64,000 nt of DNA from Psychrobacillus psychrodurans. GTDB taxonomy: Bacteria > Bacillota > Bacilli > Bacillales_A > Planococcaceae. The first letter of the stretch is position 1, and every line of letters begins with the position of its first letter. Below are positions 1 through 8,506 of the stretch, one piece after another. The position numbers and the translations under genes were made by a program. Location of the stretch: assembly GCA_900114885.1 (NCBI GenBank), contig FOUN01000001.1, positions 522,808 to 586,807 of the forward strand, given 5' to 3'. The notes below the pieces were generated by a model. It made no database searches and was not told the DNA's origin. It was given only the letters and a program-made list of their open reading frames with translations.

Positions 1-1089
1 CGACCAATTGGCGATGTAATCCCTCCTACTGATAGCGAAGCACTTATGTTCACAACTAGAGTACCTCTTGGTGTTGTTGGCGTTATTACACCTTGGAACT
101 TTCCAGTAGCCATACCGCTGTGGAAGATGGCACCAGCACTTATTTACGGTAATACGGTTGTTATTAAACCAGCAAGTGAAACTGCGGTTACTTGTGCAAA
201 AGTGATAGCGTGTTTGCATGATGCAGGAATTCCAGCAGGAGTTTTAAACATGGTGACAGGTTCTGGATCTTTAATTGGAACAGAAATGGCTAATCATACT
301 GAAATAGATGCGATTACATTTACAGGATCCAACGCAGTAGGCAAGCAGCTAGCACAAACAGCAATTTCAAGAGGTATTAAATACCAACTTGAAATGGGAG
401 GGAAAAATCCTGTAATTGTTGCGAATGATGCAGACCTAGATTTAGCAGTCGAAGCAACGATTAGTGGTGGATTAAGATCTTCAGGCCAAAAATGTACAGC
501 TACTAGCAGAGTTATTGTCCAATCAGAAGTTTATGCACAATTTAAAGATAAGCTACTACAAAAAGTGGCAGACATTACAATTGGAGATGGCATGGAAGAA
601 GGTACATGGATGGGCCCTTCCTCAAGCGAAAATCAGTTAAACACAGTACTCTCAGCTATTGCAAAAGGAAAATCAGAAGGGGCTACACTTCTCTTTGGAG
701 GAGATAAAGTAGAAAAGGAAGGCTTGAATGGGTATTACGTTGAGCCGACGGTATTTGAAGACGTATCATCTACTATGACACTTGCTCGAGAAGAGATTTT
801 TGGACCTGTTCTTGCACTTATGAAAGTAGATACGATTGAAGAGGCACTAGAATTGGCAAATGACTCAGAATATGGATTAAGCGCCTCTATTTTTACAACA
901 AAAATAAGTAATATGCTTTCATTTATAAATGAAATGGATGCAGGGTTAGTGCGTATTAACGCTGAGAGTGCCGGAGTAGAATTACAAGCGCCATTTGGTG
1001 GGATGAAACAGTCTAGTTCTCACTCTCGTGAACAAGGACAAGCGGCAAAAGAGTTTTACACGGCTATTAAAACAGTATTCATTAAATAA
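1..1089 (+). CDS. NAD(P)-dependent aldehyde dehydrogenase, 5' end outside the window
   Basis: Oxidises an aldehyde to its carboxylate. The frame is open from base 1, so the N-terminus lies upstream; the ATG at 46 is internal. The PWNFP cofactor-binding motif, the general-base Glu in LEMGGKNP (codon 391-393) and the catalytic Cys in SGQKCTATS (codon 493-495) are all present, as is EEIFGPV near the C-terminus, so the enzyme looks active. It resembles the ketoglutarate-semialdehyde or semialdehyde dehydrogenase branch, but the substrate cannot be read from sequence. The RidA-like gene follows after 29 bases, so the two are probably co-transcribed in a small catabolic operon. Confidence 0.93.
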   Translation, partial: RPIGDVIPPTDSEALMFTTRVPLGVVGVITPWNFPVAIPLWKMAPALIYGNTVVIKPASETAVTCAKVIACLHDAGIPAGVLNMVTGSGSLIGTEMANHTEIDAITFTGSNAVGKQLAQTAISRGIKYQLEMGGKNPVIVANDADLDLAVEATISGGLRSSGQKCTATSRVIVQSEVYAQFKDKLLQKVADITIGDGMEEGTWMGPSSSENQLNTVLSAIAKGKSEGATLLFGGDKVEKEGLNGYYVEPTVFEDVSSTMTLAREEIFGPVLALMKVDTIEEALELANDSEYGLSASIFTTKISNMLSFINEMDAGLVRINAESAGVELQAPFGGMKQSSSHSREQGQAAKEFYTAIKTVFIK

Positions 1090-1118
1090 AGTGAAATCGT
1101 TAAGATGGAGGTGTAAGG

Positions 1119-1571
1119 GTGAATTACGAAGAGAAATTAGAAAGCAAAGGATATAAATTTCCAACACAAGCAAATAAGCGAATATTTGAAGCAGGAGTCA
1201 GAACTGGAAATTTAATTTTTGTTAGTGGTAATGCAGCGAAAGTAGAAGGTGTATTAAAATATAAAGGGATTGTAGGCGACACAGTTACGATGGAGCAAGC
1301 ACAAGATGCTGGTAAAATTGCCTTTGTAAATTGTTTAGCAACAGTTAAAAATATGATAGGTAATTTGGATTCTATGAAAAGGATTGTTAATATTAAAGGT
1401 TATGTGGCAAGTACTCCTGAATTCACTGACCAACCAAAAGTGATGGATGAAGTATCTGCATTGGCAATTGAGATATTTGGTGAAGTAGGAAAACATAGTA
1501 GGGTTTCGCTTGGAACATCTTCACTACCAGAAGGAACACCTGTAGAAGTTGAAATTGTTGTTGAAGTGTGA
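1119..1571 (+). CDS. RidA/YjgF/YER057c-family protein, divergent
   Basis: The 150-residue protein has the RidA fold signature, including GNLIFVSGNAA and a C-terminal LPEGTPVEVEIVVEV. Archetypal RidA hydrolyses reactive enamines/imines using an Arg directly before the conserved LP; here that position appears to be Ser (SSLPEG), so canonical 2-aminoacrylate deaminase activity is doubtful. The GTG start follows a GGAGGTG ribosome site. Catabolic operons often carry specialised members of this family, for example 2-aminomuconate deaminase, so a pathway-specific deaminase or hydrolase of a nitrogenous intermediate fits the neighbours. That role is inference. Confidence 0.85.
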   Translation: MNYEEKLESKGYKFPTQANKRIFEAGVRTGNLIFVSGNAAKVEGVLKYKGIVGDTVTMEQAQDAGKIAFVNCLATVKNMIGNLDSMKRIVNIKGYVASTPEFTDQPKVMDEVSALAIEIFGEVGKHSRVSLGTSSLPEGTPVEVEIVVEV

Positions 1572-1614
1572 TGAATGAACTAGACGCAAAATAACTACAA
1601 AAGGAGTCTGACTG

Positions 1615-2586
1615 ATGAAAAATATGACCGATCTACCATTAGGTGTCAAACAATTATTTACGAGTATCACTCACTTGAAAGAAGGGGAAAAAGTACTGGT
1701 CATCACGGATGATGATAAAAGAGAGATTGGTGAATTTGTTTATAAATATGCCAAACAATTTTTTGAAACTTCCATGATTGTTATGCCTCCAACTGAAGGA
1801 CATGGTGCAGAACCGACAGAAGCTGTTATTGCAGCATTAAATAATTGTGATGTTGCATTTGGTGCTACTACTTACTCCTTGTATCATTCTAAAGCACGCT
1901 TAAGTACAAGTAAAAATGGACGACTACGATGGATTGGGCTTCAAGATTATGCTCTTCATATGTTCGAAAAAGGTGGACTAACTGCAGACTTCGATGAAGT
2001 TACACGAGTTGTTAATCGAGTTGCACCATTTTATAAAGGCAAAACATTCACACTCACTGCTCCCGGTGGTACTAATATGGTTTGTAGCATAGAAGGACGT
2101 GAACCTGTGCTTGATCATGGAACGGCAACCGTGCCTGGTTCTGCTTCATTTCCTCCGAATGCAGAAGTTGCACTAGGACCAGTTGAAGGAACTGCAAACG
2201 GTGTATTGGTATTTGATGGAAGTATACCACACCCATTATTAAATTTAATCGAAGAACCGATAACATGCACAGTGAAGGACGGCTATATTACAGAGATAAC
2301 CGGTGGACATGAGGCAGATATATTACGTAAGATGTTGGCTGACTTCAACGATTCAACTGTTTATAATATTGCGGAGCTTGGACTTGGACTCAATAAAGAA
2401 AATTTCCTGTGTGGACATATGGCACCAGATGAAGGGTCATTTGGGAATATCCATATTGGTATTGGAAAGAATTTAAATTTTGGTGGGCATGTCGATTCGC
2501 CATTGCATTTAGATATGATTATTAAAACAGTTACCTGTAATATTGATGGGCGAGATATTATGAAAGATGGAGAATTGCTAGTTTAA
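1615..2586 (+). CDS. M29-like / 2,5-dihydroxypyridine 5,6-dioxygenase (NicX)-like metalloenzyme
   Basis: The 323-residue protein resembles the superfamily that joins aminopeptidase T (M29) with NicX-type ring-cleaving dioxygenases. The C-terminal half carries the likely metal ligands: an HxD motif (His298, Asp300) preceded by GGHVDSP, and earlier His268 and His280 (HMAPDEGS, NIHIGIG). The HxD arrangement is what NicX uses for Fe(II); M29 peptidases also need several Glu residues that I could not place with certainty. The AAAGGAG ribosome site fits the ATG. With an aldehyde dehydrogenase, a RidA-like protein and a TRAP transporter next door, degradation of an N-heterocycle or amino-aromatic compound is a plausible inference. 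Automated pipelines would probably call it leucyl aminopeptidase. Confidence 0.7.
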   Translation: MKNMTDLPLGVKQLFTSITHLKEGEKVLVITDDDKREIGEFVYKYAKQFFETSMIVMPPTEGHGAEPTEAVIAALNNCDVAFGATTYSLYHSKARLSTSKNGRLRWIGLQDYALHMFEKGGLTADFDEVTRVVNRVAPFYKGKTFTLTAPGGTNMVCSIEGREPVLDHGTATVPGSASFPPNAEVALGPVEGTANGVLVFDGSIPHPLLNLIEEPITCTVKDGYITEITGGHEADILRKMLADFNDSTVYNIAELGLGLNKENFLCGHMAPDEGSFGNIHIGIGKNLNFGGHVDSPLHLDMIIKTVTCNIDGRDIMKDGELLV

Positions 2587-2600
2587 TAAATTTTGAGCAA

Positions 2601-2651
2601 AAACTCTTGGTGTGCTACTTAGGGATAGGCTAGTTAGAATACCAAGAGTTT
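2601..2651 (+). terminator. Inverted repeat between the enzyme and transporter genes
   Basis: An 11-bp perfect stem (AAACTCTTGGT at 2601-2611 and its complement at 2641-2651) surrounds a 29-base loop and is followed by the short T-rich stretch CCTTTTG. It probably ends or attenuates transcription of the upstream enzyme operon before the TRAP genes. The long loop and short T tract make it a weak terminator. Confidence 0.55.
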
Positions 2652-2679
2652 CCTTTTGCGAAATATATTTTGTATTTAA

Positions 2680-2693
2680 AGTAAGCGCTTACA
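2680..2693 (+). promoter_or_regulatory. cre-like catabolite control site
   Basis: AGTAAGCGCTTACA contains the perfect 12-bp palindrome GTAAGCGCTTAC and matches 13 of 14 positions of the Bacillus cre consensus TGWNANCGNTNWCA. It lies 37 bases before the TRAP substrate-binding gene, in or just after its likely promoter, which suggests CcpA repression by preferred sugars. Assignment rests on consensus match only. Confidence 0.7.
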
Positions 2694-2729
2694 ACTAAAT
2701 GTCTAATCTATAAAGAATGGGGTGGCTGA

Positions 2730-3740
2730 ATGAAAAAGAAAAATAAATTTACAGCTATTATACTAGGTCTTTCATTGATGATATTGTTAGCTGGATGTTC
2801 TGCGTCAGCTAATGGAGCGGTAAGTAGTAAACGAATTATTAGTGTTGCAACCGTTCAACCTGAGAACCATGCAATTTATCTTGGTTTAAACGCATTTAAA
2901 GAATATGTAGAAGAAGAAATGGGAGATAAATTCGAGATTAAACTGTTTACTAATGGTGTAATTGGTGGAAATTCGGAGGCACTCGAATTGTTACAAATGG
3001 GATCACTAGATTTAGTTGCTACGAGTGGAAGTAATTTGGAAGCTTTTGCGAATGAGTATAAGATTTTTGGTTTACCCTATTTATTTAACGATGAAGCAAG
3101 CTTTCGTAAAGTGATGAACGATGAAGAATTTACAGATATAATTTATAATTCTACAGCTGACAAAGGAATCCAAGGTGTGGCTTGGTTTTCCAATGGGGTA
3201 AATAATTTTTATGCTTCAAAGAAAATTGAAACTCCAGAAGACTTAAAGGGATTAAAGATTCGTGTTCAGTCTAGTGAAGCAAATGTGAAGCTCGTCCAAG
3301 GATTTGATGCGGCAGCTGTTGTTATGGCTTATGGGGAAGTGTATACAGCTTTACAGAACCGTGTTATTGACGCTGGTACTAATCCTGAGATGGCTCTAGT
3401 TGATATGAAGCATGGGGAGGTTGTAAAATACTATTCTCGCACAGAGCATCAGATTTTTACTGACATGCTTGTTGCAAATACAGACTTTTTAGATTCGCTT
3501 TCGACAGAGGAAAGAGAAGTTTTCCAAGATGGATTTAAATTAAGTAGTCAAGTTGCAAATGAAGCATGGGACAAACGGATTACTGAAGTGACAGAAGAAG
3601 CAACGGAAATGGGTGTAGAATTCATCACTGTGGATAAAGGATTATTCGAAGAAATGCAAAAACCAGTTAAAGAGGAATTATTAATCTCCAACCCAGATTT
3701 GCAACCACTTTATGACAAGATTCAACAAATCCAAAACTAA
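2730..3740 (+). CDS. dctP: TRAP transporter substrate-binding lipoprotein DctP
   Basis: Captures an organic acid-type solute outside the membrane and delivers it to the DctQM permease. A type II signal with lipobox LLAGC gives a lipidated Cys23. The body follows the DctP pattern: YLGLNAFKEYVEEE near the start, the ligand-contacting LKGLKIRVQ segment and a later ALQNRVIDAGTNPE. The GGGGTGG ribosome site precedes the ATG. It opens a three-gene TRAP operon under the cre-like site. TRAP systems commonly carry sialic acid, C4-dicarboxylates, ketoacids or aromatic acids; the ligand here is not evident. Confidence 0.93.
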   Translation: MKKKNKFTAIILGLSLMILLAGCSASANGAVSSKRIISVATVQPENHAIYLGLNAFKEYVEEEMGDKFEIKLFTNGVIGGNSEALELLQMGSLDLVATSGSNLEAFANEYKIFGLPYLFNDEASFRKVMNDEEFTDIIYNSTADKGIQGVAWFSNGVNNFYASKKIETPEDLKGLKIRVQSSEANVKLVQGFDAAAVVMAYGEVYTALQNRVIDAGTNPEMALVDMKHGEVVKYYSRTEHQIFTDMLVANTDFLDSLSTEEREVFQDGFKLSSQVANEAWDKRITEVTEEATEMGVEFITVDKGLFEEMQKPVKEELLISNPDLQPLYDKIQQIQN

Positions 3741-3754
3741 AGAAGGTGTATTTA

Positions 3755-4249
3755 ATGGAAATAGTAAAGAACATAATGGATAAGGTATTATCAGGTGTTT
3801 GCGCCGCTTTATTGTCTTTTATGACGCTACTAGCTACTTATCAAGTGATTACACGATATGTATTTAGTAGTCCAAGTACGATATCTGAAGATTTGTTGAG
3901 TTATTCCTTTGTTTGGGTATCTTTGCTCGGGACAGCGTTAGTATTTGGTCAAAAAGACCATATGAAATTATCTATATTTTCGGATAAGTTTACAGGGATA
4001 AAGCTGTTTGCATTATCTATTTTTACCGAGTTACTCATCATGACTATTGCGGTAATTGTCTTTTTATTTGGAGGTACACAGGTTGTTGGAGTAGGCGCTA
4101 TACAAATATCACCAACGTTAAATATTTCTATGGAATGGATTTATGTTGTGCTTCCAATAAGTGGCGTATTGATAGTTGTCTATAACGTCATTAATATCAT
4201 CCAATTAATCCAACGATTCACAGAAAGCAAAAAGGAGGGGATACTATGA
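3755..4249 (+). CDS. dctQ: TRAP transporter small membrane subunit DctQ
   Basis: The 164-residue protein has four predicted membrane helices and the family features EDLLSYSFVWVSLLG and a QKDHMKL-type loop after helix 2. An AGAAGGTG ribosome site at 3741-3748 points to the ATG at 3755 rather than the GTG at 3746. DctQ couples DctP to the large DctM subunit. Its stop overlaps the start of the next gene by four bases (ATGA), indicating translational coupling. Confidence 0.9.
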   Translation: MEIVKNIMDKVLSGVCAALLSFMTLLATYQVITRYVFSSPSTISEDLLSYSFVWVSLLGTALVFGQKDHMKLSIFSDKFTGIKLFALSIFTELLIMTIAVIVFLFGGTQVVGVGAIQISPTLNISMEWIYVVLPISGVLIVVYNVINIIQLIQRFTESKKEGIL

Positions 4250-5553
4250 GTGTAGCTGTAACAGCAGGTTTGTTGATTTTCTTTACAATTGTTATTCTAT
4301 TACTTATCGGTATTCCAATAGGAATTACTCTCATTGTTGCCTCGATACTAGCGATTACACAAGTATTAGGTTTTTCTGCTGCTATTCCCTCATCGGCTTT
4401 GAAAATGTTTCAAGGTATTAATATTTTTACTTTATTAGCCATTCCTTTCTTCATACTGGCAGGGAATATTATGAATAAAGGTGGTATAGCTGTACGACTG
4501 ATTAACTTAGCAACCGCTATGACTGGTAGAATACCAGGATCACTTGCTCAGACAAATGTAGTTGCAAATATGCTATTTGGATCTGTATCTGGTTCTGGAA
4601 CAGCTGCCGTATCAGCAATGGGGTCTATTATGGGACCTATTCAAAAAAAAGAAGGCTATGATGAAAACTTTGCAGCTGCTATAAATATAGCAACCGCTCC
4701 TACTGGATTATTGATACCACCGAGTACTGCTTTAATCACATATGCTTTGGTAAGTGGAGGCACTTCAGTGGCAGCTCTTTTTCTTGGGGGTCTAATTCCT
4801 GGTGTCTTATGGGGAATAAGTTGTATGATCGTAGCATTCTTTTATGCGAAAAAGAAAGGGTATGTTGGTAAAAAGCAAATATCCTTAAATGAATTCCTAA
4901 AGGTTGCATTTGAAGCAATTCCAAGTTTATTACTAATCATTATTGTCGTTTTTGGCATTGTTGGAGGAATCTTCACTGCTACAGAAGGCTCTGCAATTGC
5001 AGTTGTCTATAGTTTGCTTTTATCTACTATATTTTATAAAACGATTAACTTAAAAGAATTATATGCTATTTTAGTAGAAAGTTCGAAGTTGTCTGCTATT
5101 ATTATGTTTTTAATTGGAGCATCTAATATTATGGCTTGGGTAATGTCATTTACTGGAATCCCAGATATGATGGCAACCGTTATACTAGGTATTTCAGATA
5201 ATCCAATTATCATTTTGTTAGCTATAAATATATTATTGTTGTTTGTCGGTACATTTATGGATCTTACACCGGCAATTTTAATTTTCACACCAATACTACT
5301 ACCTGTGTGTTTAGCATTAGGAATGACTCCTTTACATTTCGGTATAATGCTTACATTTAATCTTTGTATTGGAACTATTACACCACCTGTAGGGAATATT
5401 CTTTTTGCTGGTATTAAAGTTTCAAACGTAAAAGTGGAAAGAGTAATGCCGCACCTGCTCAAATTTTATGTAGCCATTCTTATTGTCCTTTTGCTAGTAA
5501 CATATATTCCATGGTTTTCAACATTCCTACCATCTTTAGCTGGGGTAAGTTAA
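4246..5553 (+). CDS. dctM: TRAP transporter large permease subunit DctM
   Basis: The 435-residue polytopic protein uses an ion gradient to drive uptake. Typical motifs are FFILAGNIMNKGGIA, the VSGSGTAAVSAMGSIM segment, the PTGLLIPPSTALI loop and a C-terminal half repeating the arrangement with FMDLTPAILIFTPILLP and ITPPVGNILF. Length and about a dozen hydrophobic helices agree with the family. It overlaps dctQ, and the operon ends at the hairpin just downstream. Confidence 0.94.
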   Translation: MSVAVTAGLLIFFTIVILLLIGIPIGITLIVASILAITQVLGFSAAIPSSALKMFQGINIFTLLAIPFFILAGNIMNKGGIAVRLINLATAMTGRIPGSLAQTNVVANMLFGSVSGSGTAAVSAMGSIMGPIQKKEGYDENFAAAINIATAPTGLLIPPSTALITYALVSGGTSVAALFLGGLIPGVLWGISCMIVAFFYAKKKGYVGKKQISLNEFLKVAFEAIPSLLLIIIVVFGIVGGIFTATEGSAIAVVYSLLLSTIFYKTINLKELYAILVESSKLSAIIMFLIGASNIMAWVMSFTGIPDMMATVILGISDNPIIILLAINILLLFVGTFMDLTPAILIFTPILLPVCLALGMTPLHFGIMLTFNLCIGTITPPVGNILFAGIKVSNVKVERVMPHLLKFYVAILIVLLLVTYIPWFSTFLPSLAGVS

Positions 5554-5572
5554 AAAAATTGAAGAAATAGAT

Positions 5573-5614
5573 AAAAGAGAGATTGTAGTGGTATAACGAC
5601 TTCACTCTCTTTTT
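5573..5614 (+). terminator. Terminator of the TRAP operon
   Basis: AAAAGAGAG at 5573-5581 pairs with CTCTCTTTT at 5605-5613, with further partial pairing inside, and the right arm runs into TTTTT. It lies 20 bases after the dctM stop. Confidence 0.65.
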
Positions 5615-5701
5615 ACATAGTAATGTGAAATTCCTTTGGGATTATAGTGTATAATTGTAATATAGAAAATCTCAAAAATATTTAAAGAAAGGTGGGATTT
5701 G

Positions 5702-6394
5702 ATGAAAGAGTATACAATGAACACCATACGTAGGAGTACTTTGTCTCAGCAGGTGCTGGAACAAATTATTTTTATGATAACGAGCGGACAGTTGAAGCCA
5801 GGCGATAAACTACCAGCCGAAATGGCATTGATGGAACAACTTGATGTAAGCCGTCCAGTATTACGTGAGGCTCTAGGGTCCTTAGAAACGTTAGAAATTA
5901 TTACAAGAAGACCCCGGAGTGGTACATTTGTAAATGATAAAGTGGGGAGCAGTCCGTTCAAAGCAATGCTTGCATTGTCTATTAATAATATCCCTGCCGT
6001 TATTGAGGCACGTATGACTCTAGAATTGGGACTCGTCACAATTGCAGCTGAAAAAATATCTGATGATCAACTTGAAAAAATAAAAGAAACAATTGACAGA
6101 ATCCAAGAAAATCCAAATAGTGATTACGGAAAATTAGATAAGGAATTTCATCGGCTTATCGCGCAAAGTGCGAATAATCCTGTAGTTGAAGGGATGATCG
6201 ATTCCCTTCTTATCACACATGAAAAAACGGATAGCTTGATAACTTACCGTGAGCCGTCCATTACAATCGAGCATCACTTAGCTATATATGAAGCGTTGAA
6301 AAAAAGAGATCCTCATGAATCGTTCACTCAGATGTATAAGCATTTAAAATACGTAAGGAAGAAAATATTAGATGACTTTGAAAAAGAAAAATAA
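5702..6394 (+). CDS. GntR/FadR-subfamily transcription regulator
   Basis: The N-terminal winged helix-turn-helix (roughly residues 8-75) has the GntR pattern SGQLKPGDKLPAEM, LDVSRPVLREALGSLE and RPRSGTFV. The C-terminal helical FCD-type domain (about 90-225) carries the spaced Asp/His residues of FadR-like effector pockets (DKEFHRLIA, then a later HHLAIYEAL). The ATG at 5702 follows GAAAGGTGGG. Its place right after the TRAP operon suggests it senses a metabolite of that pathway and controls the operon; this is inferred from position. Confidence 0.88.
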   Translation: MKEYTMNTIRRSTLSQQVLEQIIFMITSGQLKPGDKLPAEMALMEQLDVSRPVLREALGSLETLEIITRRPRSGTFVNDKVGSSPFKAMLALSINNIPAVIEARMTLELGLVTIAAEKISDDQLEKIKETIDRIQENPNSDYGKLDKEFHRLIAQSANNPVVEGMIDSLLITHEKTDSLITYREPSITIEHHLAIYEALKKRDPHESFTQMYKHLKYVRKKILDDFEKEK

Positions 6395-6711
6395 TATAAA
6401 TAAAACCCTTATTTAGGATAAAAAAAGATGAATATCAGGTTTTTTTAAGTAACGTATCTTAAAACTAGTAATATTTTAAATCTACAAAAAGAAATAGAAT
6501 TCTTCGTACTGGAAAAGTATAAGTTTCTTAGGACCAAATATCTTGTTGTAGCCGAAATGTTAAATTGGCTACTTTTTTTATTAAGTGTCCCTGTGTAGCA
6601 AACAATTAGGAGATTTTCATTTTCGTCCCTGTGTGAAAAACAATTCAGAATAGTGTTGAAATTGTGTCTTACACAGGGACACTCTCCGGAACTCCGACAA
6701 GGAACTCCCAC
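6395..6711. other. Convergent intergenic region with repeats
   Basis: The space between the convergent regulator and ABC genes holds AT-rich sequence to about 6585 and then three copies of the short RAYT-associated repeat. A small reading frame on the minus strand (6445-6711) runs through the repeats and has no recognisable protein features. Confidence 0.6.
6587..6680. repeat. Three copies of the RAYT-associated repeat, two forming a hairpin
   Basis: Direct copies start at 6587 and 6625 with GTCCCTGTGT and end with AACAATT; an inverted copy ends at 6680 with ACACAGGGAC. The 6625 copy and the inverted copy form a 56-base imperfect palindrome with a perfect 10-bp outer stem and an inner ACAATT/AATTGT pairing. 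It sits 31 bases beyond the ABC ATPase stop codon and could also act as an RNA 3'-end structure for both convergent genes. Confidence 0.85.
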
Positions 6712-7386
6712 TTATACCAGTTCTTCCACAGCAATGCCTCTAGATTTTAGTAAATCAGCGTAGAATGGATCTTTTCCTAAGCAGTATATACGATCACAAA
6801 AAGAGGTAATTTCGCTCATGTCGTGAGAGGTATAGATTATCATTTTTCCTTCGTTTTTTGCTAAGTTCACCAAATAATTTCCAATCTCTTCTTTAGATTT
6901 CATATCGATACCTACAGTTGGCTCATCGAGAAGGATTAAAATGGGGTCATGAATAAGACTGATTGCTAGATTTAGTTTTCTTTTCATTCCACCGGATAAT
7001 GAATCCACTGGTTCATCCCATTTGTTTAGTTGCATATCAAGGCAGAGCTGTTTGCATTCTTCTAATGATCTTCTTTTCCAGGATAGCTTTTCAAAGAACA
7101 TGAAGTTTTCTGCTACAGTGAATTCCTCCCATAAAGAAATTTCTTGAGGGACATAACCTATAATCTTACGGATGTTTTTAATATCTTTTGAATAAGATTT
7201 ATCCTCTAATATAATACTCCCATTAGATTGTGGTTGCACAGTAGCTAAAATTTCCAATAGAGTCGATTTACCTGCTCCATTTTCTCCAACTAACCCGACA
7301 ACTTCACCAGGTTTCACTATAAGGTTTACATCGTTTAATATTTTTTGTTTATGATAGCTTTTTTGTAGGGAATTTACTTGCAACAC
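6712..7386 (-). CDS. ABC transporter ATP-binding protein
   Basis: The 224-residue nucleotide-binding subunit has Walker A GENGAGKST, a Q-loop in GYVPQE, signature LSGGM, Walker B ILILLDEP and the H-loop TSH. It belongs to the ABC-2 (CcmA/NatA-like) exporter type. The GTG start follows AAAGGAGGT. It overlaps the end of the upstream permease gene by 38 bases, so the three ABC genes and the preceding anchored protein are probably one operon. The substrate is unknown. Confidence 0.93.
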   Translation of the reverse strand: MLQVNSLQKSYHKQKILNDVNLIVKPGEVVGLVGENGAGKSTLLEILATVQPQSNGSIILEDKSYSKDIKNIRKIIGYVPQEISLWEEFTVAENFMFFEKLSWKRRSLEECKQLCLDMQLNKWDEPVDSLSGGMKRKLNLAISLIHDPILILLDEPTVGIDMKSKEEIGNYLVNLAKNEGKMIIYTSHDMSEITSFCDRIYCLGKDPFYADLLKSRGIAVEELV

Positions 7387-8506
7387 GCTGACTACCTCCT
7401 TTAACTATTGTTATAACAATAATGAATGTTAAAAATGCATAAGCGATGCTACCATGTAATAATGAATAAACCGGACTGAAAGACTCTATCCATGGCCATC
7501 TTCTTATAATAGAGTCTATTGGGATAAATGCCCCCCCACATATTGTAAGGATAAGGGAGATTGCAATGGAACTAATATAATAGAAGAAACTATTAGTATA
7601 GTTTCTAGCAAGTAAAGCAGCTAGCATATTTATTGTGATCCGGAAACCAAGTAGCGCAATGATTAATCGTACATTTGGAGTTGCTAAATCTAGAAAGTGA
7701 AGAATAGATAGAGTGACTATATCCATAAAAAATAATAAAACCGTATAGAACAATAAATTCCAGGATATATAGCTATTTAACGACATTTTAGTAAATGTCC
7801 ATCGCACCCTTATTTGTATACTATTTGCTTTCACTATCCAATCAAAAATAAATAATGTAGCAATGATTTGGAAAAAAGCCCATATTCCCCATACAGATAG
7901 AAGGGAGCTACTTTCAATTTCTGTTTCAGTTGGTGTCCATTGGAAGGAAAAGCTTGTCGTAATTAGCTGTTTCTTTTCCTGTTTTTCTTTACTCGTTTTG
8001 AAAATTTCTTCTATATTCCATTCTTCACTGGAGCCATACTTTTCATATAACTTTTTAATTTCCGTAGAGGCTTTAGTACGTGTTGCTTCTTCTTGAACAT
8101 ATGAGCTAATCGTTTCTGCAACAGCAAAGTAAGCAAATGACCTATTGGATGAATATGCCTCAATGAGCTGAGAACGACGATTACTTACAATATCTTTCTC
8201 ATATCCATCCTTAATGACAAAAACACTATCGAGCTCATGTTTTTCTAATAGATCATTAGCTTTTTGAAGGTCTAGTCTATTAACTTGTAAATAATCTGTA
8301 TTCATAATACGTTGAACTAAAGCATCAGAAAGGACAGATTCATCTTCTATTACTAGTCCAATTGGTACCTTTGATTCATCGCCAAATTTATTTACCGCAC
8401 TGAAAGTCATTACAGTCAAAACAAGAGGTAGTATAAGCCAGGCTAATAAAACTTTCCACTCCTTACGCAGCCTCATCGCTTGTATCGATAAAATACCTTT
8501 CATCAT
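7349..8506 (-). CDS. ABC-2 type permease
   Basis: The protein has one N-terminal membrane helix, an extracytoplasmic domain of about 170 residues, then a C-terminal block of roughly five helices, the layout of YhaP/NatB-like ABC-2 exporters. The ATG at 8506 fits the AAGGA box better than the GTG at 8512, and it overlaps the stop of the preceding permease (ATGATG/TGA). Two different permeases of the same build imply a heterodimeric channel driven by the downstream ATPase. Confidence 0.85.
   Translation of the reverse strand: MMKGILSIQAMRLRKEWKVLLAWLILPLVLTVMTFSAVNKFGDESKVPIGLVIEDESVLSDALVQRIMNTDYLQVNRLDLQKANDLLEKHELDSVFVIKDGYEKDIVSNRRSQLIEAYSSNRSFAYFAVAETISSYVQEEATRTKASTEIKKLYEKYGSSEEWNIEEIFKTSKEKQEKKQLITTSFSFQWTPTETEIESSSLLSVWGIWAFFQIIATLFIFDWIVKANSIQIRVRWTFTKMSLNSYISWNLLFYTVLLFFMDIVTLSILHFLDLATPNVRLIIALLGFRITINMLAALLARNYTNSFFYYISSIAISLILTICGGAFIPIDSIIRRWPWIESFSPVYSLLHGSIAYAFLTFIIVITIVKGGSQRVASKFPTKKLS

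Noticed and set aside
6445..6711. 88-codon minus-strand reading frame
   Set aside because: It runs through three copies of the short repeat and AT-rich DNA with no start signal.
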